Of a stretch of DNA of 64,000 nucleotides, positions 37,407 through 46,620 are shown in pieces. The position numbers and the translations under genes are program-made. The notes under the pieces were generated by a model. That model made no database searches. It was given only the letters and a program-made list of their open reading frames with translations, and was not told the origin of the DNA. Each line of letters starts with the position of its first letter. Positions within the stretch are counted from its first letter, which is position 1. The stretch comes from Methylobacterium sp. Leaf123. GTDB taxonomy: Bacteria; Pseudomonadota; Alphaproteobacteria; Rhizobiales; Beijerinckiaceae. The DNA lies in NCBI RefSeq assembly GCF_001423405.1, contig NZ_LMNS01000005.1, forward strand, positions 85,354 to 149,353. Direction: 5' to 3'.

Positions 37407-38771
37407 GTGGCACCGACCCCCGACCGCCGCCCGCCGCCCCCCTTCGATCCGTCGGTCCCCGGACTCGCGGCGCGCCATGCGGCGCGGGAAGCCGTGGCGA
37501 CCTTGCTCGGGCCCGCACGCGGTTTGGCGCTCGAAGACGCGCTCGCCCAGGCCGCCCGCGGCGCGGGGCTGGATGCGGGAGAAGCCGGACTCGCTCGGGC
37601 GATCGCCACGGCGAGCTTCCGCCGCCTCGGCTTCATCAAAGCGGCACTCGCCGCCCGCCTGCGGGACGGCTTGCCGGAAGACCGGCCGCACCTCCTCGCT
37701 TTGCTGGTGACGGGCGCCGCGCAGATCCTCGATCTGGCGGTGGCCGACCACGCCGCGGTCGATCTCTCGGTACGCCTTGCGAAAGCCGATCCGCAGCTCC
37801 AGCACCTCGCGCCCCTCGTCAACGCCGTCCTGCGCCGGATCGCGCGGGAGCGTGATGAGATCCGGGCGCAGGAGAGCGATCCGCTCGCCCACAACACCCC
37901 GGACTGGCTCGCCCGACGCTGGCAAGCTGCCTATGGCGAGGAGGCCGCGCGCCGGATCGCCGTCGCGCATCTCGACGGCGCTGCGGTCGATCTCACGGTT
38001 CCGCGCGATCCGGAGATCTGGGCCGAGCGGCTCGGGGGCATCCAGCTCGATCTCGGATCGGTGCGGCTCGCCGAAGTGCGGCAGGCGGTGGCCGAGCTTC
38101 CCGGCTATGCGGAGGGCGCGTGGTGGGTGCAGGACGCCGCCGCCGCCCTGCCGGTGCGACTGCTGGCCCCGGTCTCGGGCGAGCGCGTCGTCGATCTCTG
38201 CGCAGCGCCCGGTGGCAAGACGGCACAGATGGCCGCTGCCGGCGCCACGGTGACGGCGGTGGACCGGTCCGCCATGCGGCTGGAACGCCTCGAGCGAAAC
38301 CTCGCACGCCTCGGGCTGTCCGCCGAGGTGGTCACGGCCGATGCCCTCGCTTTGCCGGAGGACGCGCCCTTCGACGCGGTGCTGCTCGATGCGCCCTGCT
38401 CGGCGACCGGTACGATCCGCCGCCATCCCGATGTCGTCTGGACGAAGAGCGAGGCGGATGTCATCCGCTTGGCCGGCCTTCAGCGCCGCCTGCTCGACAA
38501 GGCCGCGCGGCTCACGCGCCCCGGTGGGCGCTTGGTCTACTGCACCTGCTCTCTGGAGCCGGAGGAAGGCAGCGCGCAGGTGGCGGCGTTCCTAGCTCGC
38601 AATCCGGATTTCGAGCGGATTGCGATCACGCCCGACCGGCTGTCCGGCCATGCCGAACTGATCGACGCCGCGGGCGACCTGCGCACCTTGCCCAGTCACG
38701 TCGTGGGCAGCACCGGTCGTGCGGGCGGTCTCGACGGGTTCTTCGCGAGCCTTCTGCGGCGGCGCGACTAA
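37407..38771 (+). CDS. rsmB: 16S rRNA (cytosine-967-C5) methyltransferase
   Basis: RsmB-type enzyme of 454 residues: an N-terminal NusB-like region (about 20-150) precedes a SAM-dependent methyltransferase. Motif I is LCAAPGGKTAQM near 270. The two catalytic cysteines are in LLDAPCSATGTIRRHPDV and LVYCTCSLEPEE. No ATG suits: GTG 37407 (VAPTPDRRPPPP) is the likely start, with the Pro-rich region before the domain. RlmI-like alternatives are less likely because of the NusB-like part. Confidence 0.88.
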   Translation: MAPTPDRRPPPPFDPSVPGLAARHAAREAVATLLGPARGLALEDALAQAARGAGLDAGEAGLARAIATASFRRLGFIKAALAARLRDGLPEDRPHLLALLVTGAAQILDLAVADHAAVDLSVRLAKADPQLQHLAPLVNAVLRRIARERDEIRAQESDPLAHNTPDWLARRWQAAYGEEAARRIAVAHLDGAAVDLTVPRDPEIWAERLGGIQLDLGSVRLAEVRQAVAELPGYAEGAWWVQDAAAALPVRLLAPVSGERVVDLCAAPGGKTAQMAAAGATVTAVDRSAMRLERLERNLARLGLSAEVVTADALALPEDAPFDAVLLDAPCSATGTIRRHPDVVWTKSEADVIRLAGLQRRLLDKAARLTRPGGRLVYCTCSLEPEEGSAQVAAFLARNPDFERIAITPDRLSGHAELIDAAGDLRTLPSHVVGSTGRAGGLDGFFASLLRRRD

Positions 38772-38830
38772 GCCCGGACGTGTGATCCTGTGATCCGGTC
38801 CTCCTGTGGGCCGGGCCCAGGACGCGCGAC

Positions 38831-38995
38831 TCAGCCGCAATAGGCCTTCAGGCCGGCCCCGACCGTGGCGAGACCGGTCACGAGCGAGAGCCCGCCGGCC
38901 ATCTCCAGCCGGGCCGTCCAGCCGGGAAAGCGCGGCGCCTGTCCGGCGAGAGCGACGCCGCAGGTCAAGCTCACGAGGCTGAGCAGTGCAATCAT
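38831..38995 (-). CDS. Small membrane protein, 54 residues
   Basis: ATG 38995 starts a product with a hydrophobic N-terminal helix (MIALLSLVSLTCGVALAG), a short polar loop with RFPGWTARLE, and a second helix (MAGGLSLVTGLATVGAGL) ending AYCG. It is a helical hairpin with no known family. The longer frame to 39193 adds a Gly/Arg-rich part that is probably not translated. The small size limits confidence. Confidence 0.5.
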   Translation of the reverse strand: MIALLSLVSLTCGVALAGQAPRFPGWTARLEMAGGLSLVTGLATVGAGLKAYCG

Positions 38996-39301
38996 TCCTT
39001 GTCCCGATCGAGCGACCCGCGTGGCGCCGGTCCAGCCGTCATCAACACGGCTTTCCAGGGCGTTAACGCGCCCACCGCGCTGCCGGGCCTCCCCGCTACC
39101 CCCGTTTTCCACAGGTTCGCCGATCACCCCGGCAGACGGCGCGTGGCCGAACCGCCCCGGACGCGCTGAGGTTGCATAACTTTTGTTACACAATCCCCGT
39201 TAACCAACCGTTCAAGTGGGTAAACAAAGCCTTAGCAAGGTCCATCGAGTTGCGCTAAGTTTTTCAAGCACAACGAACTTCCCTCCCGTTTCGGCGGCTC
39301 C
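38996..39301. other. AT-rich promoter region
   Basis: This 306-bp spacer is between the small membrane protein (minus) and a polytopic membrane protein (plus). From 39170 to 39290 GC falls well below the local mean. It contains TTAA-N7-TTCA at 39200-39214, one base off the CtrA consensus. No gene is seen. Confidence 0.45.
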
Positions 39302-40375
39302 ATGTCTCACGTGTCCAGCTTCTGGGTGCGCTCTCCCCTCATGCTTGCAGGCGCAGCAGGCTTCCTGATGTTCGGGACGGGAGCGGCCAGCGCCCACGTC
39401 AAATGGTTTTGCGCGTTCGACGTCGCCGGCCAGCCCCGCGGCCTCGAACAGGTTCTCTGCGCCGACTTCGAGCTTCTCACCGGATTGGCGCTCGTCTGCC
39501 TGATGTTCGGCTGCCTGATGGAAGGCACGCCGCTCGGCACCGCACTCCTCAACGCCCTGGACCGCGTCACCGCCTTCGCGCGGGTCAATAGCGGCCTGAT
39601 CGTGCGGGCGGTGCTCGGCTTCTTCCTCGTCTCGCTCTGGAACCTCGGCGGCATCATCCTGACGCCGGAACTGAAGACCGACGCGGCCTGGATCCCGTGG
39701 CTTCAGCTCGCCATGGCCGCCGGGCTACTGTGGAAGCGCACCCTTCCGTTTACCGCCGCCGGTATCGTGTTCCTGTTCGGCTTCGCCGTCTGGAATTACG
39801 GCATCTTCCATCTCGCCGACTATCCGGTCTTCCTCGGAGTCGCCGCCTTCCTCGCCCTGACCGCCCTCGACCGCGACCTGTTCGGCCAGCGTCCGATCGA
39901 CGTGGTGCGCATCGCCGCCGCGATCACCCTGATGTGGGCCTCGGTCGAGAAGTGGGCCTACCCGCACTGGACCGATCCGCTCATCGCCGCCAAACCGGCC
40001 ATGACGATGGGCGCCTCGCCGGAACTCTTCATGCAGGCCGCCGGCATCATCGAATTCACGCTGGCCTTCGCCCTGATCTGGACGCCCCTGGTGCGCCGCG
40101 CCTCGGCGATCATCCTGACGGCGGTCTTCGTCTCGGCCATCGTCGAGTTCGGCAAGATCGACGCCATCGGGCACTCGGGCATCATCGCGGTGCTGGTCGC
40201 CATCGCCGCCGACGACGCCCGGGTCCCCGCCACCCGCCGGGACGTAGTTCTGGCGCCGGTCTATTATGCCAGCGCCCTGATGCTGTTCCTCGGCGTCTAC
40301 TACTTCGCGCACGAAGCCCTGTTCGGCGACGGCTACGGGATCGGTGCGAGCATGACGGGGATTCCGGTGATCTGA
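39302..40375 (+). CDS. Polytopic inner-membrane protein of unknown function
   Basis: The 357-residue protein has about eight to nine predicted membrane helices. The first is a signal-anchor-like segment (LMLAGAAGFLMFGTGAASAHVKWFCAF). Later helices include TGLALVCLMFGCLM, AVLGFFLVSLWNLGGII, AAGIVFLFGFAVWNYGIFHLADYPV and IIEFTLAFALIWTPL. A conserved-looking loop reads LMWASVEKWAYPHWTDPLI, reminiscent of DoxX-like proteins. The gene sits behind an AT-rich promoter region. No partner gene is obvious. Confidence 0.78.
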   Translation: MSHVSSFWVRSPLMLAGAAGFLMFGTGAASAHVKWFCAFDVAGQPRGLEQVLCADFELLTGLALVCLMFGCLMEGTPLGTALLNALDRVTAFARVNSGLIVRAVLGFFLVSLWNLGGIILTPELKTDAAWIPWLQLAMAAGLLWKRTLPFTAAGIVFLFGFAVWNYGIFHLADYPVFLGVAAFLALTALDRDLFGQRPIDVVRIAAAITLMWASVEKWAYPHWTDPLIAAKPAMTMGASPELFMQAAGIIEFTLAFALIWTPLVRRASAIILTAVFVSAIVEFGKIDAIGHSGIIAVLVAIAADDARVPATRRDVVLAPVYYASALMLFLGVYYFAHEALFGDGYGIGASMTGIPVI

Positions 40376-40743
40376 TCCGCCCCTGGACGCAGTTGTGCAC
40401 GACGCTCGGGGGCGCCGCCTGGACAAGGGAGCGCCCCTGAACCGTTCGGGACGGCAAAACCCATCAGGAACGGCGGACAGCAGACCATCCCGGCCGCGCC
40501 AAAATGGTTTGCGAAAGATTTCCGGCAGGCTCGATTCACGTTTCGATAAGTTTAGCCGGTCCGGCGCCCCCTTCATCTCGGCAGTGAAGCGGGAAATCGG
40601 CGATCATTTCGAAATGGCCAAAGAAGCATTTCGTTAAATACGCGCCGATGCATTTTCCCTGGACCGTTGCCGTTTAACGCGATGGCAAGCCGCCCCCGCC
40701 GAAAGTCGGATCTCAAGATCGACGCGGCATCGGACGGGATGGC
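40376..40743. other. Intergenic region without recognised features
   Basis: This 368-bp spacer between two same-strand genes shows no gene with a good ribosome binding site and no strong hairpin. AT content rises at 40610-40640. It probably holds the promoter of the next gene. Confidence 0.45.
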
Positions 40744-41937
40744 ATGAGACATCGTGAACAGACCGACGCGACGGACCGGGATCGCACGGACGGCGTCCAC
40801 CTTCTGCCGAAGGCCGCCTCGTTCGACGACCGCCCGCTCCGTGGGCTCGACTTCAATTCGCAGGATTGCCTCGGCCTCTCGACCCATCCGGAGATCGTGG
40901 CCACCGCCGCCGACACACTGCGCCGCTTCGGCGTGCGCAGCGTCTGCGCCGCGGCCGAGGCCGGCGATCCCGGTCTCTCGGTGGCGCTGGAACGCCGGAT
41001 CGCCGACTTCCTCCAGATGGAGGAAGCCCTGCTCTGCGCGACCGGCCGTGCGGCGGCCCGCACCGTAATCCGCGGCCTCGTGCGCTCGACCGACCACGTG
41101 GTGATCGATGCTGCCATCCGGAGCGGCCTCCGGGAGAGCGCCGAGGCCGCGACCGCACATCTCCACCCGTTCCGCCATCTCGATGCCGAGCATTGCCACG
41201 AACGGCTCCGGGCGATCCGGGCGCGCGACTCCGAGAACGGCATCCTCGTCGTCACCGAGAGCCTGTCGCCCCTCGATTCCGGAACGCCGGACCTCGCCGA
41301 GCTGCGCACGCTCTGTGATCAGTACGGCGCGACGCTTCTCGTGGACGTCACCCAGGATCTGGGCTGCCTCGGCGAGGATGGCCGCGGCCATCTCGGCCTT
41401 CAGGACATGCTGGGCAAGGCCGACTTGGTCACCGGCAGCTTCTCGAAGTGCTTTGCCTCGAATGGTGGCTTCGTTGCCGCCCGCACCCGCGCGGTGACCG
41501 CCTGTCTGCGGACCGCCGAGGCCGAAGCCCAGGCACTCTCGCCGATTCAGATCGCGGTGATCCTCAAGGCCTTCGCCATCCTCGACGAGGCCGATGGGCG
41601 CGAGCGCCGCGCCCGGCTGATGCGCAACGTGCTCAACCTGCGCACGGCCTTGCGGGAGCGGGCGCTCACCGTCTGCGGCGAGCCCTGCACCACCGTCTCC
41701 GTCGCGATCGGCGCCGGGGAACTCGCCCGCCTCGCCGCACCGCGCCTGATCGAACTCGGCCTGCTGGTCGATCTCACCGCGTCAGCCGAGGCGAGCCGCC
41801 TACGGATGCACGTCACCGCCGAGCATTCCGATGCGGAGATCCAGCGCGCCGCGATCGGCGTCGCCGAGGCGCTGGATCGGGCGCGTGCCGATCTTGCCGA
41901 GCGCACACGCCGACCGAGCCTGCGCGTGGCCGCTTAG
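40744..41937 (+). CDS. Alpha-oxoamine synthase-like PLP enzyme (AONS/KBL/ALAS family, atypical)
   Basis: The 397-residue product has the fold-type I layout of 8-amino-7-oxononanoate synthase and 2-amino-3-ketobutyrate ligase: LDFNSQDCLGLSTHPEI at the start, ALERRIADFLQMEEALLCATG near 90, and the PLP Lys235 in TGSFSKCFASNGGF. The PLP-nitrogen Asp201 is present in LLVDVTQDLGCLGEDGRG. Two residues usually His in this family appear changed: DAAIRSG (Arg126) in place of the stacking His, and Gln204 in the DxxH position. Biotin synthesis is therefore uncertain, and no other bio genes are near. The substrate is unknown. Confidence 0.75.
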   Translation: MRHREQTDATDRDRTDGVHLLPKAASFDDRPLRGLDFNSQDCLGLSTHPEIVATAADTLRRFGVRSVCAAAEAGDPGLSVALERRIADFLQMEEALLCATGRAAARTVIRGLVRSTDHVVIDAAIRSGLRESAEAATAHLHPFRHLDAEHCHERLRAIRARDSENGILVVTESLSPLDSGTPDLAELRTLCDQYGATLLVDVTQDLGCLGEDGRGHLGLQDMLGKADLVTGSFSKCFASNGGFVAARTRAVTACLRTAEAEAQALSPIQIAVILKAFAILDEADGRERRARLMRNVLNLRTALRERALTVCGEPCTTVSVAIGAGELARLAAPRLIELGLLVDLTASAEASRLRMHVTAEHSDAEIQRAAIGVAEALDRARADLAERTRRPSLRVAA

Positions 41938-42012
41938 ATCCCGGCTCCACTCAGACGGCGCCGGGAACGCCTGCCCCAAGAATCTCGCGACCGACGATTC
42001 GGGACGTGGGCC

Positions 42013-42342
42013 TCAGAGAATCATCCCACGCGCGTCCGCCTCGCTCTCGACGGTGTCGAGCAGCGCACGGGACGCGATCAGGCGGCGATCGATCATCGGG
42101 TCGGTGAGCCGGTCGATCCAGAGCGGCCATGTCGCCCGCGCCGCCGAGGTGCGATCCTCAAGATCGCTGCGGACGGCCCGCAGATAGGGCGCCGCGCCCG
42201 GACCGAGCCGATCGAGCGCGACACACAGGTCGCGGCGGAACTCGTGCGAAATTCGAGAGAGCCCGGCATGGGCGGTCTCGTAGGCACCGATCAGGGCATG
42301 GGCGTGCCCGACCGCCTCCTGGGGATACATTGTGCGGAACAT
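42013..42342 (-). CDS. Hypothetical protein, 109 residues
   Basis: Helical soluble protein starting at ATG 42342 (ATG 42330 possible; the frame continues to a TTG at 42369). Text such as EAVGHAHALIGAYETAHAGLSRISHEFRRDLCVALDRLG suggests helices with His residues. The C-terminal half is LWIDRLTDPMIDRRLIASRALLDTVESEADARG. No family recognised. It converges with the PLP enzyme gene. Confidence 0.6.
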   Translation of the reverse strand: MFRTMYPQEAVGHAHALIGAYETAHAGLSRISHEFRRDLCVALDRLGPGAAPYLRAVRSDLEDRTSAARATWPLWIDRLTDPMIDRRLIASRALLDTVESEADARGMIL

Positions 42343-42687
42343 GGCAGGTGTCTCGCAGGGCCCATCCAAGCGAGGGCCTTTCGATCAATGCGCGGAAATG
42401 GACCCGGTTCTGATCGCGACATCGATAATGTTCGAGGGGCCAAGCCAAGCTCGACCGTGATCGAAGGCCTGAATCCGCGGTCGAGCTTGGCTTTTCCGCC
42501 GCTCTGATCTTGTGCAGCGCATTGTTGACACCCGCCGCACGTGATGCGACTGCGCCGCACCTTAAACGGCGTTCCCGACGATCCGGGTGCTGCCAGTCCC
42601 TCTCGTGACTGTGCCGGTACCGCGTGACATCGGACGGGACACCGATCCGCCGGTGCATCCGTTCCGGCGCCGAGGCGACGGGACGAC
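42343..42687. other. Divergent intergenic region upstream of fabD
   Basis: The 345-bp spacer holds a strong hairpin at 42442-42497 and a perfect TTGACA at 42525-42530, which may be the -35 element of fabD. A -10 hexamer is not clear. No coding frame with a ribosome site was found. A small RNA ending at the hairpin is a possibility. Confidence 0.5.
42442..42497 (+). terminator. Strong terminator-like hairpin with no matching gene
   Basis: AAGCCAAGCTCGACCG (42442-42457) pairs perfectly with CGGTCGAGCTTGGCTT (42478-42493), a 16-bp stem with a 20-nt loop, then TT and CC. The T-run extends from within the stem (TTTT, 42492-42495). It lies between divergent genes, so neither annotated gene should end here on the plus strand. 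Confidence 0.7.
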
Positions 42688-43620
42688 ATGACGCGAGCGT
42701 TCATTTTTCCGGGTCAGGGCAGCCAGGCCGTCGGCATGGGCAAGGCGCTGAGCGAAGCCTTTCCCGCCGCCCGGCAGGTGTTCGAGGAGGTCGATGCGGC
42801 GCTCGGCCAGAACCTCTCGCGCCTGATGTTCGAGGGTCCGTCCGACGAGCTGACGCTGACGGCCAACGCCCAGCCGGCCCTGATGGCGGCGAGCCTCGCC
42901 GTGCTGCGCACCCTGGAGGCCGAGCGCGGCCTCGATCTGGCGCGCGATGCCGCCTTCGTCGCCGGCCATTCCCTGGGTGAATATTCGGCGCTCGCCGCCG
43001 CCGGCACCTTCTCGATTTCCGACACCGCCCGCCTGCTGCGGATTCGCGGCGAGGCGATGCAGCGGGCCGTCGCCCCGGGCATCGGCGCCATGGCTGCTCT
43101 GCTCGGGCCCGATCTCGCCACCGCCCGCGACATCGCCGGTGAGGCGGCACAGGGCTTGGTCTGCGATGTCGCTAACGACAACGGCGCGGGACAGGTCGTG
43201 CTCTCCGGCCACCGGGAGGCGGTGGAGCGGGCGATGGCGCTGGCCCAGAGCCGCGGCGTGCGCCGCGCTGTGCTCCTCAATGTCTCCGCTCCGTTCCATT
43301 GCGCGCTGATGGCGCCGGCCGCCGAAGCCATGCGCCGGGCGCTGGCCGAGGTGCCGATGCACGCCCCCGCCGTACCGGTCTTTGCCAACGTCACCGCCGG
43401 CCCGCTCACCGAGCCGGACGCGATCCGCAATGCACTGATCACCCAGGTCACCGGTACCGTGCGCTGGAGCGAGAGCGTCGCCGCCATGGCCGAGGCGGGC
43501 GTCGATCGCTTCTTCGAACTCGGCGCCGGCAAGGTGCTGACCGGCCTCGTCAAGCGGATTGCGCCGAGCGCGACCGCGAGCGCGATCGGCACGCCCGACG
43601 ACGTCGCCGCCTACGCCTGA
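42688..43620 (+). CDS. fabD: Malonyl-CoA:ACP transacylase
   Basis: Loads malonyl groups onto AcpP to start elongation. The 310-residue product has FIFPGQGSQAVGMGK at the start, the nucleophile Ser95 in VAGHSLGEYSALAAAG, the Arg in RLLRIRGEAMQ, and the catalytic His in NVSAPFHCALM. It is the first gene of the fabD-fabG-acpP-fabF-mltG string. The start at ATG 42688 is supported by the family N-terminus. Confidence 0.95.
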   Translation: MTRAFIFPGQGSQAVGMGKALSEAFPAARQVFEEVDAALGQNLSRLMFEGPSDELTLTANAQPALMAASLAVLRTLEAERGLDLARDAAFVAGHSLGEYSALAAAGTFSISDTARLLRIRGEAMQRAVAPGIGAMAALLGPDLATARDIAGEAAQGLVCDVANDNGAGQVVLSGHREAVERAMALAQSRGVRRAVLLNVSAPFHCALMAPAAEAMRRALAEVPMHAPAVPVFANVTAGPLTEPDAIRNALITQVTGTVRWSESVAAMAEAGVDRFFELGAGKVLTGLVKRIAPSATASAIGTPDDVAAYA

Positions 43621-43731
43621 GCGTCTCTGGCGAAACGCCCGCCGCCGTCGTGCCCGGAGGGGCAGACGATCGGTGACCGGGCGTCTTGTGAGGCACTCCG
43701 AATTTCCACGACGACCAGAAGAGCCGCCACC

Positions 43732-44472
43732 ATGTTCGACCTCACCGGCCGCAAGGCCCTCGTCACCGGCGCGACCGGCGGACTCGGCGGGGCGATCGCC
43801 CGGGCGCTGCACGCGCAGGGCGCGCATGTCGCGTTGTCCGGCACCCGCCGCGCGGTGCTCGATGAGCTGGCGGCGGAACTCGGCGGCGAGCGCGTCGCGG
43901 TGGTCGAGGCCAACCTCGCCGACACGGAGGCGGTGGAAGCGCTGCTTCCGGCGGCCGAATCGGCGCTCGGCGGCCTCGACATCCTGATCAACAATGCCGG
44001 CATCACCCGCGACAACCTCTTCATGCGGATGAAGGACGAGGAGTGGGAGGCGGTGCTTAACGTCAACCTGACCGCTGCCTTCCGCCTGTCGCGGGCCGCG
44101 CTCAGGGGCATGATGAAGCGCCGCCACGGCCGCATCATCGGCATCGGCTCGGTCGTCGGCGCCACCGGCAATCCGGGCCAGGGCAACTATGCGGCGGCCA
44201 AGGCCGGGCTGGTGGGCATGACCAAAGCTCTGGCGGCCGAAGTCGCGACGCGCGGGATCACGGTGAACTGCATCGCGCCCGGCTTTATCAGTTCGGCGAT
44301 GACCGACGCGCTCAACGAGAAGCAGCGCGAGACGATTCTCACCCGCGTGCCCGCCGGTCGACTCGGCACGGGCGCCGAAATCGGGGCCGCCGCAGTCTAT
44401 CTCGCCTCGGAAGAAGCGGGTTACGTGACCGGCCAAACGCTGCACGTCAATGGCGGCATGGCGATGTACTGA
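43732..44472 (+). CDS. fabG: 3-oxoacyl-ACP reductase
   Basis: NADPH-dependent reduction of 3-oxoacyl-ACP. The 246-residue short-chain dehydrogenase has GATGGLGGAIA (about 13-23), NNAGITRD near 88, and the catalytic Ser140, Tyr153 and Lys157 (GNYAAAKAG). The final helices match FabG. It lies 111 bp after fabD. Confidence 0.95.
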   Translation: MFDLTGRKALVTGATGGLGGAIARALHAQGAHVALSGTRRAVLDELAAELGGERVAVVEANLADTEAVEALLPAAESALGGLDILINNAGITRDNLFMRMKDEEWEAVLNVNLTAAFRLSRAALRGMMKRRHGRIIGIGSVVGATGNPGQGNYAAAKAGLVGMTKALAAEVATRGITVNCIAPGFISSAMTDALNEKQRETILTRVPAGRLGTGAEIGAAAVYLASEEAGYVTGQTLHVNGGMAMY

Positions 44473-44735
44473 GAATGTCCACAAAGAGGTGTTCCAACCG
44501 GAAAACCACGGCGATGAACGCTTTCTGAACCGCCACTCGCCAGAGCGGAAACCCTGTGTTAACACCCGGCTCAGCCGTGCAGGGGAGTTGACGGTTCAGC
44601 GGGTTGCGGCTTTTTCCAAACCACGCGCGATCGAACACCGGCCGTCCAGAACAAGCCCCGAAGTGGGTGAGGCGGCCACGGCGCTTTCGTCAGAAGCACA
44701 CACCATCACGATCGAGAAGACGAGGACCAACAACG

Positions 44736-44972
44736 ATGAGCGATATCGCCGAGCGCGTGAAGAAGATCGTCGTCGAGCACCTGGGCGTCGAGCCTGAGAA
44801 GGTCACGGAGGCCTCCAACTTCATCGACGATCTCGGCGCCGACAGCCTCGACACCGTCGAGCTGGTGATGGCGTTCGAGGAGGAGTTCAACGTCGAGATC
44901 CCGGACGACGCGGCCGAGACCATTCAGACGGTCGGTGACGCGATCAAGTTCCTGGAAAAGAACTCCGCCTAA
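44736..44972 (+). CDS. acpP: Acyl carrier protein
   Basis: 78-residue acidic carrier protein. The 4'-phosphopantetheine attachment Ser37 is in [13 protein letters not shown]. The four-helix sequence and length are typical. The start at ATG 44736 gives [13 protein letters not shown] 10-bp palindrome GTGTTAACAC at 44556-44565 is in the 263-bp spacer from fabG. It is the shared substrate carrier for both fab clusters in this window. Confidence 0.97.
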   Translation: MSDIAERVKKIVVEHLGVEPEKVTEASNFIDDLGADSLDTVELVMAFEEEFNVEIPDDAAETIQTVGDAIKFLEKNSA

Positions 44973-45110
44973 GGCGGTGGGCTTGTGCGGGCGGGGTCGA
45001 TGAGGCTCCGCACGCCGTCACGTTTTGAACCAAGCGCCCTGCGGGACGGAACGGTCCTTCAGGGCAAAAGTGTCCCATAGGGACTTAAGCGGATCGGTTG
45101 GGATCGGGCC

Positions 45111-46373
45111 ATGCGGCGGGTGGTGATTACGGGGCTGGGGATGGTTTCGCCGCTGGGTGGCAGCGTCGAGCATACCTGGAGCCGCCTCATCGCCGGTGAC
45201 AGCGGCGCCTCTGCGGTCACCGCGTTCCAGACCGACGACCTCGCGTGCCGGATCGCCTGCACGCTGCCCTTCGGCGACGGCTCCAACGGCACCTTCAATC
45301 CCGATAAGTGGATGGAGGCCAAGGAGCAGCGCAAGGTCGATCCTTTCATCGTCTACGCCATGGTCGCGGCCGGCCAAGCGCTCGACGATGCCGATTGGCA
45401 CCCGAAATCCGATGTGGATCAGGAAGCCACCGGCGTCCTGATCGGATCGGGCATCGGCGGCATCGGCACCATCTACGACGCCTCCGTGACCCTCCACGAG
45501 AAGGGTCCGCGGCGCATCTCGCCCTTCTTCATTCCCGGCCGAATCATCAACCTCGCCTCCGGGCAGGTCTCGATCCAGCACGGGCTGAAGGGCCCGAATC
45601 ACGCGGTCGTCACCGCCTGCTCCACCGGCGCGCACGCCATCGGCGACGCCTCGCGGCTGATCGCACTGGGCGATGCCGACGTGATGGTGGCCGGCGGCAC
45701 CGAGGCACCGGTCAACCGGCTGTCGCTGGCGGGCTTCGCCGCCTGCCGCGCGCTCTCGACCGGCTTCAACGACGATCCGACCAAGGCCTCCCGGCCCTAC
45801 GACCGCGACCGCGACGGCTTCGTCATGGGCGAAGGCGCGGGCATCGTCGTGCTGGAAGAGTACGAGCACGCCAAGGCGCGCGGCGCCAAGATCTATGCCG
45901 AGGTGATCGGCTACGGCCTGTCCGGCGACGCCTATCACATCACCTCACCGGCTCCGGACGGCGATGGCGGCTACCGCTGCATGAAGGCGGCGGTGAAGCG
46001 CGCCGGAATCGACCCGTCCGAAATCGACTACATCAACGCGCACGGCACCTCGACGCCGCTGGGCGACGAGCTGGAGTTGAAGGCCGTCGAGCGGCTGCTC
46101 GGTGATGCCGCTTCCAAGGCGTCGATGTCGTCCACCAAGTCGGCCATCGGCCACCTGCTCGGCGCGGCCGGCGCGGTGGAAGCGATCTTCTCCGTGCTCG
46201 CCATCCGCGACGGCGTGATGCCCCCGACGCTGAACCTCGACAATCCGTCGGTCGAGACCGCGATCGACCTCATCCCGCACGAGGCCAAGCGCAAGCGCGT
46301 CGACACGGTTCTCTCGAACTCGTTCGGCTTCGGCGGCACCAATGCCTCGCTGCTGATGCGCCGGGTCGCGTAA
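45111..46373 (+). CDS. fabF: 3-oxoacyl-ACP synthase II
   Basis: Elongating condensing enzyme of the fatty-acid cycle. The 420-residue product has the triad Cys170 (VTACSTGAHAIGDA), His near 309 (INAHGTSTPLGDE) and His near 346 (KSAIGHLLGAAG), and the NSFGFGGTN loop. Its place after acpP marks it as FabF rather than the FabB encoded near 5 kb. The start at ATG 45111 fits. Confidence 0.95.
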   Translation: MRRVVITGLGMVSPLGGSVEHTWSRLIAGDSGASAVTAFQTDDLACRIACTLPFGDGSNGTFNPDKWMEAKEQRKVDPFIVYAMVAAGQALDDADWHPKSDVDQEATGVLIGSGIGGIGTIYDASVTLHEKGPRRISPFFIPGRIINLASGQVSIQHGLKGPNHAVVTACSTGAHAIGDASRLIALGDADVMVAGGTEAPVNRLSLAGFAACRALSTGFNDDPTKASRPYDRDRDGFVMGEGAGIVVLEEYEHAKARGAKIYAEVIGYGLSGDAYHITSPAPDGDGGYRCMKAAVKRAGIDPSEIDYINAHGTSTPLGDELELKAVERLLGDAASKASMSSTKSAIGHLLGAAGAVEAIFSVLAIRDGVMPPTLNLDNPSVETAIDLIPHEAKRKRVDTVLSNSFGFGGTNASLLMRRVA

Positions 46374-46620
46374 CGGCCGCCCGGGCAAGCTCGGCCTGAA
46401 GGCGCATCGAGTGCGGCGGCTCTGCCGCAGACAACGCCATTTCGCCACAAAACTGCTTACACTGCCTCACAAAACGCCCGGTCCACGAGCGAGCGTTTCG
46501 TGAGAGACACTCGAGGCTCCGCCCAGCGTGCCGCGGCGTCGTGCGCTTGCCCCTCGGGTCGAGCGACCGGCGCGGAACGCCCTGGACGGACCTTCGCGCA
46601 GGGCCACAGCAGGATTCCGG

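Noticed and set aside
42562-44565. 667-codon antisense frame over fabD and fabG
   Set aside because: Both fab genes are unambiguous on the plus strand; the antisense product has low-complexity GGAR content.
44556-44565. 10-bp palindrome GTGTTAACAC upstream of acpP
   Set aside because: Short enough to be chance, and it cannot be tied to a known fatty-acid regulator from sequence alone.
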